From assembly GCA_963665935.1 (NCBI GenBank), contig OY762510.1, positions 1,674,001 to 1,738,000 of the forward strand: 64,000 nucleotides of DNA. The letters are read 5' to 3'. Shown piece by piece: positions 60,007 to 64,000 of the stretch. Numbering within the stretch: position 1 is the first letter of the stretch; each line of letters begins with the position of its first letter. This stretch comes from Syntrophus sp963665935 (GTDB taxonomy: Bacteria > Desulfobacterota > Syntrophia > Syntrophales > Syntrophaceae). The notes under the pieces are model-generated. The model saw nothing but the letters and a program-made list of their open reading frames with translations, did not search any database and was not told the DNA's origin. The position numbers and the translations under genes are program-made.

Positions 60007-61071
60007 TTAACGGGCCGGCAATGCTTCAGGATAGTACCCCAATATCCGGGACATGGGCGTCATTTGCTGAATCTTCTCCAGCGCCCCCTGAACGACGGGA
60101 TCGTCTTCTCTTCCCAGAAAATCCAGAAGAAAGGCATAGGCGCCGGGATTTCGCCGGACGGGCCGGGATTCAATCCTCGTAAGGTTGATCTCATTTTCGG
60201 CAAAGACCTGCAGGACTTCGAAAAGAGCGCCTGCCCGGTGTTGGGTGGAAAACACCAGAGAACATTTATTACCGGGCGTGGTGCTGGGCTCCCTGGATAT
60301 CAGAAGAAAACGGGTGAAATTGTCCGAATTGTCCCCGATATCTTCCTTGATAAGGTCCAGGCCATAGAGCTCAGCAGCGATCGGACTGGCAATGACCGCG
60401 GTGGAGCTCGGCCGTTCCTGGGCCAGCCAGCGCGCCGCACCGGCCGTGTCGTAAAAGGGGCGCGGCTCCAGTTTATTCCGTGACAGAAAGCTGCGGCACT
60501 GTGCCAGGGCCTGGGGATGTGAATAAACCACCTTGATCTCCCGGTAGTCTGCACCGGGCAGGGCCAGCAGACACTGGCGCACGGGAACCACAACCTCCCC
60601 GGCAATGATCAGTTCCGTCTCCACGAGGATATCATTGACTTCGGTCACGGCACCCTCCAGGGAATTTTCCACCGGCACCATTCCGAAGTCCAGCTCCCGA
60701 TCCCGGACGCCTTCAAAGACATTGGCGAACTCCAGGCAGGGAATCGGAATCATATCTTCGGCATAGCGGCGAACGGCCAGTTCACCCCAGGCGCCATGTT
60801 CTCCCTGAAAGCCCACCAGCTTAAGGTTTCTTTCCTGCAACAGCTTGCTTTCCGAGATAATCGACTGATACACCGTCGTGACGAATTCCGGACGGATCAG
60901 TCCCCGGGCCTGAGTCAGCATTTGTTTTAAAACCTGTTCCTCACGGGCGGGGTCCAGGATGAACTGTTTCAGTTTGCCTGCTCTCAACACATATTCCATC
61001 CGTTGGTTGATGAGCTTGATTATCTGCATATCCGTCTGATCGATCTCGGCCCGTATTTCAGCTAAATTCAT
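60007..61071 (-). CDS. pheA: Bifunctional chorismate mutase / prephenate dehydratase
   Basis: 354 aa. Chorismate mutase helices at 1-85 (IRAEIDQTDMQIIKLINQRM), prephenate dehydratase from about 90 (GFQGEHGAWGELAVRRYAED, FGMVPVENSLEGAVTEVNDI, IGDNSDNFTRFLLIS) and a C-terminal ACT domain (RAGALFEVLQVFAENEINLT, RIESRP) where phenylalanine should bind and inhibit. It forms phenylpyruvate from chorismate. Its start overlaps the end of aroF by 14 bp. Confidence 0.96.
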   Translation of the reverse strand: MNLAEIRAEIDQTDMQIIKLINQRMEYVLRAGKLKQFILDPAREEQVLKQMLTQARGLIRPEFVTTVYQSIISESKLLQERNLKLVGFQGEHGAWGELAVRRYAEDMIPIPCLEFANVFEGVRDRELDFGMVPVENSLEGAVTEVNDILVETELIIAGEVVVPVRQCLLALPGADYREIKVVYSHPQALAQCRSFLSRNKLEPRPFYDTAGAARWLAQERPSSTAVIASPIAAELYGLDLIKEDIGDNSDNFTRFLLISREPSTTPGNKCSLVFSTQHRAGALFEVLQVFAENEINLTRIESRPVRRNPGAYAFLLDFLGREDDPVVQGALEKIQQMTPMSRILGYYPEALPAR

Positions 61072-61882
61072 CTTTTCTCTCCTTCATGTAGCGTTCCAGA
61101 AGTCGAACTTCCTTCGCGATTTCTTCAAACTGGCTGTGGGTCAGCGCCTGATCCTTATCACTTAAGGCCTCGGCTGGATTCCGGTGAACTTCCACGGTAA
61201 TGCCGTCGGCCCCGGCCGCGACGGAAGCCAGACACATGGGTTTGATCAGGCTGACCTTCCCCGTGCCATGGGTAGGATCCGAAATCACCGGCAGGTGACT
61301 GAGTTCCTTGACTGCCGGAATTGCGCTCAAATCCAGGGTGTTTCTCGTATACGTTTCAAAAGAGCGAATCCCCCGCTCACAGAGCACAACCTGAGGGTTC
61401 CCCTCATTCATGATATATTCGGCGCAATTGAGCCATTCCTCAAGGGTGGAGTACATGCCGCGTTTCAGCAGAACCGGCCGCTGGCATTTTCCCACTTCCT
61501 TAAGCAGGGAGAAATTCTGCATATTCCGGGCGCCGATCTGCAGCATCTGGGCAAATTCGGCAACCCAGGAGACATCCCGGGTATCCAGCACTTCCGTGAT
61601 GATCGGCAGGCCCGCGGCTTCTCCTGCCGTGGCAAGATATTTCAAACCCTGCAGTCCCAATCCCTGAAAGGCATAGGGCGAGGTCCTGGGTTTGAATGCC
61701 CCGCCGCGGAGGATGTCGGCACCGGCAGCCTTGACGGCCAACGCCGTCTCCAGAATCTGATCTTCGCTTTCCACGCTGCACGGACCTGCGATAATCACCA
61801 GACCTTCGCCGAAGACGGCATTTCCTACCTGGATTTTGCTTCGTTCCTTGCCGTTTCCGGCCACTAATTTTAGATTGTCCAT
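61058..61882 (-). CDS. aroF: 3-deoxy-7-phosphoheptulonate (DAHP) synthase
   Basis: 274 aa. VIIAGPCSVESEDQILETAL, RGGAFKPRTSPYAFQGLG, IITEVLDTRDVSWVAEFAQM, KRGMYSTLEEWLNCAEYI and SDPTHGTGKVSLIKPM are the motifs of the short, type I beta DAHP synthase (KDO8P-synthase-like). It joins erythrose-4-phosphate and PEP to start aromatic synthesis. No fused regulatory domain, so feedback control is likely exerted at PheA. Translationally coupled to pheA. Confidence 0.95.
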   Translation of the reverse strand: MDNLKLVAGNGKERSKIQVGNAVFGEGLVIIAGPCSVESEDQILETALAVKAAGADILRGGAFKPRTSPYAFQGLGLQGLKYLATAGEAAGLPIITEVLDTRDVSWVAEFAQMLQIGARNMQNFSLLKEVGKCQRPVLLKRGMYSTLEEWLNCAEYIMNEGNPQVVLCERGIRSFETYTRNTLDLSAIPAVKELSHLPVISDPTHGTGKVSLIKPMCLASVAAGADGITVEVHRNPAEALSDKDQALTHSQFEEIAKEVRLLERYMKERKDEFS

Positions 61883-62184
61883 AATTTATCCCTTTAGTTC
61901 GACCCGTCAGGCAGGAAATGAAATTTCTCTTTGAGAAGATTCCTGAATAAGCCTGAGCCGCCTCTGCCACACCGCTGGAATTTTCTTTGAATGTGGAAGT
62001 GAAATTTTAAGAAATAAAAACTATCATTTTTGTTTTCCGCCAACAACTGAAATTTTAGAATACGGAAGATCGCTTCTTGCTCTTTGTCGCGGGTTGCAGA
62101 TCTTTTTAGGGAGCGATGGTATACAGGGAGGGCCGGATCAGGGGATGGGATGACGCCGAAGAGAGGAACTTTATGTCCGTCTTC
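61883..62184. other. 302 bp between aroF and pstB
   Basis: Promoter region of aroF-pheA and 3' region of pst. No gene or attenuator-like leader peptide was recognised. Confidence 0.45.
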
Positions 62185-62898
62185 CTATGAGGAGACGATG
62201 ACGCCGTCGGAAAAGGTGATCACCCGATCGGCGACCCGTTTTACCTGATCCAGGTAGTGAGACACGACGAGAATGGTTCTGTCCTTCTTGAGTTCCAGAA
62301 GCAGGTCTTCGATGACTTCCGTCGCGGTTGAGTCCAGGGACGAGGTGGGTTCGTCCATCAGCAAAACCTCTGGTTGAAGAACGAGCGCCCGGGCCAGGCA
62401 GAGGCGCTGCTGCTGCCCTCCGGACAACTTCCGGGCATCCTCGTTCATCCGGTCCTTCACTTCCTCCCAGAGGTAGGCCATCTTCAGGGCCTCTTCCACC
62501 TTTTGCCGCACAGACTCCCGATCCGTATTTCCCGCCATTCTGAGGGGAAAGGATACGTTTCTGGCGATGCTCATGGGCAGCGGGTTGGGGGTCTGAAAGA
62601 CCATCGCCACGCGTCTCCTCAAGTCCGTAACGGGCAACTTCCGGTCATAGATATTGCGCCAGAGGCCGCCCAGGAAAATCTCCACCCTTCCACTCATCCG
62701 GGCTTCCGGGAGGTGTTCCCAGAGTCGGTTCAAGGTGAGCAGGAAGGTGGACTTGCCGGCCCCCGAGGGTCCAATGAGTGCCGAAATGGCGTTCCTTTCA
62801 AAGGAAACGCTCAGGTCCTTCAGGATATGCCGATCCCGGTAGAAAAAGTTGAGATCGGCAACCCTTATTTCCATCGTATCAGGCAGAGTCGTATTCAT
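62185..62898 (-). CDS. pstB: Phosphate ABC transporter ATP-binding protein
   Basis: 237 aa from the ATG at 62898, which overlaps the pstA stop (ATGA); a longer frame merely shadows pstA. Walker A ALIGPSGAGKSTFLLTLNRL, Q-loop MVFQTPNPLPMSI, signature KLSGGQQQRLCLARAL, Walker B EVLLMDEPTSSLDST, and the switch His in VVSHYLDQVKRVADR. The PstB-type insert VEIFLGGLWRNIYDR is present. It drives the PstSCAB phosphate importer. No phoU follows within the window. Confidence 0.93.
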   Translation of the reverse strand: MNTTLPDTMEIRVADLNFFYRDRHILKDLSVSFERNAISALIGPSGAGKSTFLLTLNRLWEHLPEARMSGRVEIFLGGLWRNIYDRKLPVTDLRRRVAMVFQTPNPLPMSIARNVSFPLRMAGNTDRESVRQKVEEALKMAYLWEEVKDRMNEDARKLSGGQQQRLCLARALVLQPEVLLMDEPTSSLDSTATEVIEDLLLELKKDRTILVVSHYLDQVKRVADRVITFSDGVIVSS

Positions 62899-63776
62899 GG
62901 GCGATAGAAAGCGAGATAGGTGAGACGTTTCTTGAGGACAAAGGCAAGGGCGAAAAGAAAAAGGCACAGCAGCAGAAGGATGAGGGCCGCCCCATAACCC
63001 CGGGCCAGCTCTTCCGGAGAGGTGTATTGGGAGGAAATGTAATAGATATAGAAGGGAAGGGCCTCGTAGGGGGCGAGGAGGGATTTCGGCACCCCCGCCG
63101 AAACCACAACGCCCGTCAACATGATGACCGCCGTATCCTCCGCGCAGCGGCCGACGGCAAGGATGACCCCGCTGATCATTCCGGAAAGGGCCTGCGGGAG
63201 AAGGACATGAAGCAGGTTCTGCAGTTTGCTCGCTCCCAGGGCAAGGGCCGTCAGGCGGATGTCCGGGGGAAGTCCTTCCAGGGAGATCTGTGTGGTCCGA
63301 ACGATGTAGGGAAGGACGAGAAAGGCCAGGGCGAGGCTCGAAATCAACAGGCACGGCTGAATGTTGCCGGAATAGTGCCTGTGAAGGAAAACCGCCAGGG
63401 CGAATCCGAAGAGGCCCACCACGATGGAGGGAATGCCGGCAAGGATATCGAACATCAGGTTGAAGAAGCCTTTGATCCGGGAATCGGCGTATTCGGCGAG
63501 GTAGATGCCCGTGGCAAAGCCGAGGGGAAGGGACAGGGCGATGGACAGAGCGACCAGGACAAAGGTGCCGACGATGGCGGGGAAGAGGCCGTCAAAAACG
63601 CGCTGCTGCAAAAGAACAGCCTTCAGGGGGGAGGCTTCGCCGAAGATCAGGCTCAAATTGACGGTGCCGGCCCCCTGCACCACAAGGTACGCGATCAAGG
63701 ACAAAACCGCCGCCGCCAGAATCAGTCCACAGATCCAGGAATAGGCGACGATGAGTTTCTCCCCGATTTTCTTCAC
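62895..63776 (-). CDS. pstA: Phosphate ABC transporter permease PstA
   Basis: 293 aa, GTG start overlapping the pstC stop. Six membrane helices; the EAA-like loop is LEGLPPDIRLTALALGASKL. Family marks FGEASPLKAVLLQQRVFDGL, LPLGFATGIYLAEYAD and DILAGIPSIVVGLFG. Membrane partner of PstC in phosphate uptake. Confidence 0.93.
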   Translation of the reverse strand: MKKIGEKLIVAYSWICGLILAAAVLSLIAYLVVQGAGTVNLSLIFGEASPLKAVLLQQRVFDGLFPAIVGTFVLVALSIALSLPLGFATGIYLAEYADSRIKGFFNLMFDILAGIPSIVVGLFGFALAVFLHRHYSGNIQPCLLISSLALAFLVLPYIVRTTQISLEGLPPDIRLTALALGASKLQNLLHVLLPQALSGMISGVILAVGRCAEDTAVIMLTGVVVSAGVPKSLLAPYEALPFYIYYISSQYTSPEELARGYGAALILLLLCLFLFALAFVLKKRLTYLAFYRP

Positions 63777-64000
63777 GCCTTTCCCTCCGCTTCCCGGAAG
63801 GCCAGACGCCGAACCACAAGGATGACCAGAGAAATGAAAAGATAGAGCACCAGACCGCAGGCAAAGATGGATCGGAATTCCGGACTTTCGTAATCGGCGG
63901 CGATGACCAGGGCGATGTGCGCCGTCAGCGTCCGCACGGAGTCCAGGAGCGACCCCGGCGTCATGACGGAGTTTCCTGCAATCATAAGAGAGATGAGGGT
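63773..64000 (-). CDS. pstC: Phosphate ABC transporter permease PstC, C-terminal part
   Basis: 76 codons to the TGA at 63773-63775, open at the window end. The sequence (MIAGNSVMTPGSLLDSVRTL, HIALVIAADYESPEFRSIFA, then a final membrane helix) is typical of the PstC C-terminus. The order pstC-pstA-pstB with 4-bp overlaps is a normal pst operon. Confidence 0.92.
   Translation of the reverse strand, partial: TLISLMIAGNSVMTPGSLLDSVRTLTAHIALVIAADYESPEFRSIFACGLVLYLFISLVILVVRRLAFREAEGKA

Noticed and set aside
62899..63354. N-terminal extension of pstB into pstA
   Set aside because: Out-of-frame reading of pstA; the real start overlaps the pstA stop.
1..64000. tRNA, rRNA or CRISPR loci
   Set aside because: No cloverleaf with TTCGA-type arm, rRNA core or regularly spaced direct repeat series was found by eye; a tRNAscan or CRISPR search would settle it.

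Overview
The window looks like chromosome of an anaerobic, Gram-negative deltaproteobacterium, most likely near Syntrophus (Syntrophales). The reasons are an outer-membrane lipid transport (Mla) locus, split and ferredoxin-rich glutamate synthase genes, ADP-forming and AMP-forming acetyl-CoA synthetases side by side, glutamine synthetase III, a PEP-CTERM protein, 40H-like chemoreceptors and partner-switching regulators. Species assignment is inference. No tRNA, rRNA or CRISPR array was recognised.

Layout. 1-2503: end of mlaC, mlaA, an outer-membrane protein and a DUF3135-like gene. 2504-5846: a decayed patch with a truncated, frameshifted AlbA_2/RecG-like ATPase remnant and an IS1634-type insertion sequence. 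5847-8930: a DUF6765-like protein, a Fur-family regulator with its own candidate operator in front of an ArsP_2-type metal permease, and a small monooxygenase-fold protein. 9094-17007: a nitrogen operon with a textbook sigma-54 promoter. It encodes a FAD/4Fe-4S oxidoreductase, two archaeal-type GltB FMN-domain proteins (one degenerate) and a glutamine amidotransferase/GXGXG protein, and ends in a strong terminator. 17286-19442: ADP-forming acyl-CoA synthetase.

19961-22823 is the most unusual segment. It is a cluster of integron gene cassettes, all on the minus strand, separated by attC sites (two intact 57-bp sites, one 66-bp site and one apparently collapsed site), with no integron integrase nearby (a CALIN). 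The cassettes encode a DUF4238 protein and three proteins I cannot name; two of these carry an R-N-x3-H motif of the HEPN ribonuclease kind.

23353-36951: a KaiC-like/PEP-synthase fusion, a methyltransferase, glutamine synthetase III, a PEP-CTERM protein, a divergent crotonase, a VanZ-like protein, Acs and glycogen phosphorylase. The last gene is translationally coupled to a partner-switching module (RsbU-like phosphatase, STAS antagonist, RsbW-like kinase). An RsbRD_N-hybrid histidine kinase and an Hpt protein converge on that module. 41516-47928: L,D-transpeptidase, MurI, an RNA methyltransferase coupled to BioB, BirA with a perfect biotin operator, and an overlooked 50-aa protein. 48285-64000: low-affinity phosphate transport (Pit/DUF47), MutM, thiol and DUF3343 proteins, a tandem pair of chemoreceptors, a cold-shock protein and DEAD-box helicase, AroF/PheA for phenylalanine synthesis, and part of the high-affinity Pst phosphate transporter.

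Together, GS-III and the split glutamate synthase would form the ammonium-assimilation pathway. Both are preceded by duplicated ACA-N4-TGT motifs spaced exactly 30 bp, which suggests a common regulator.
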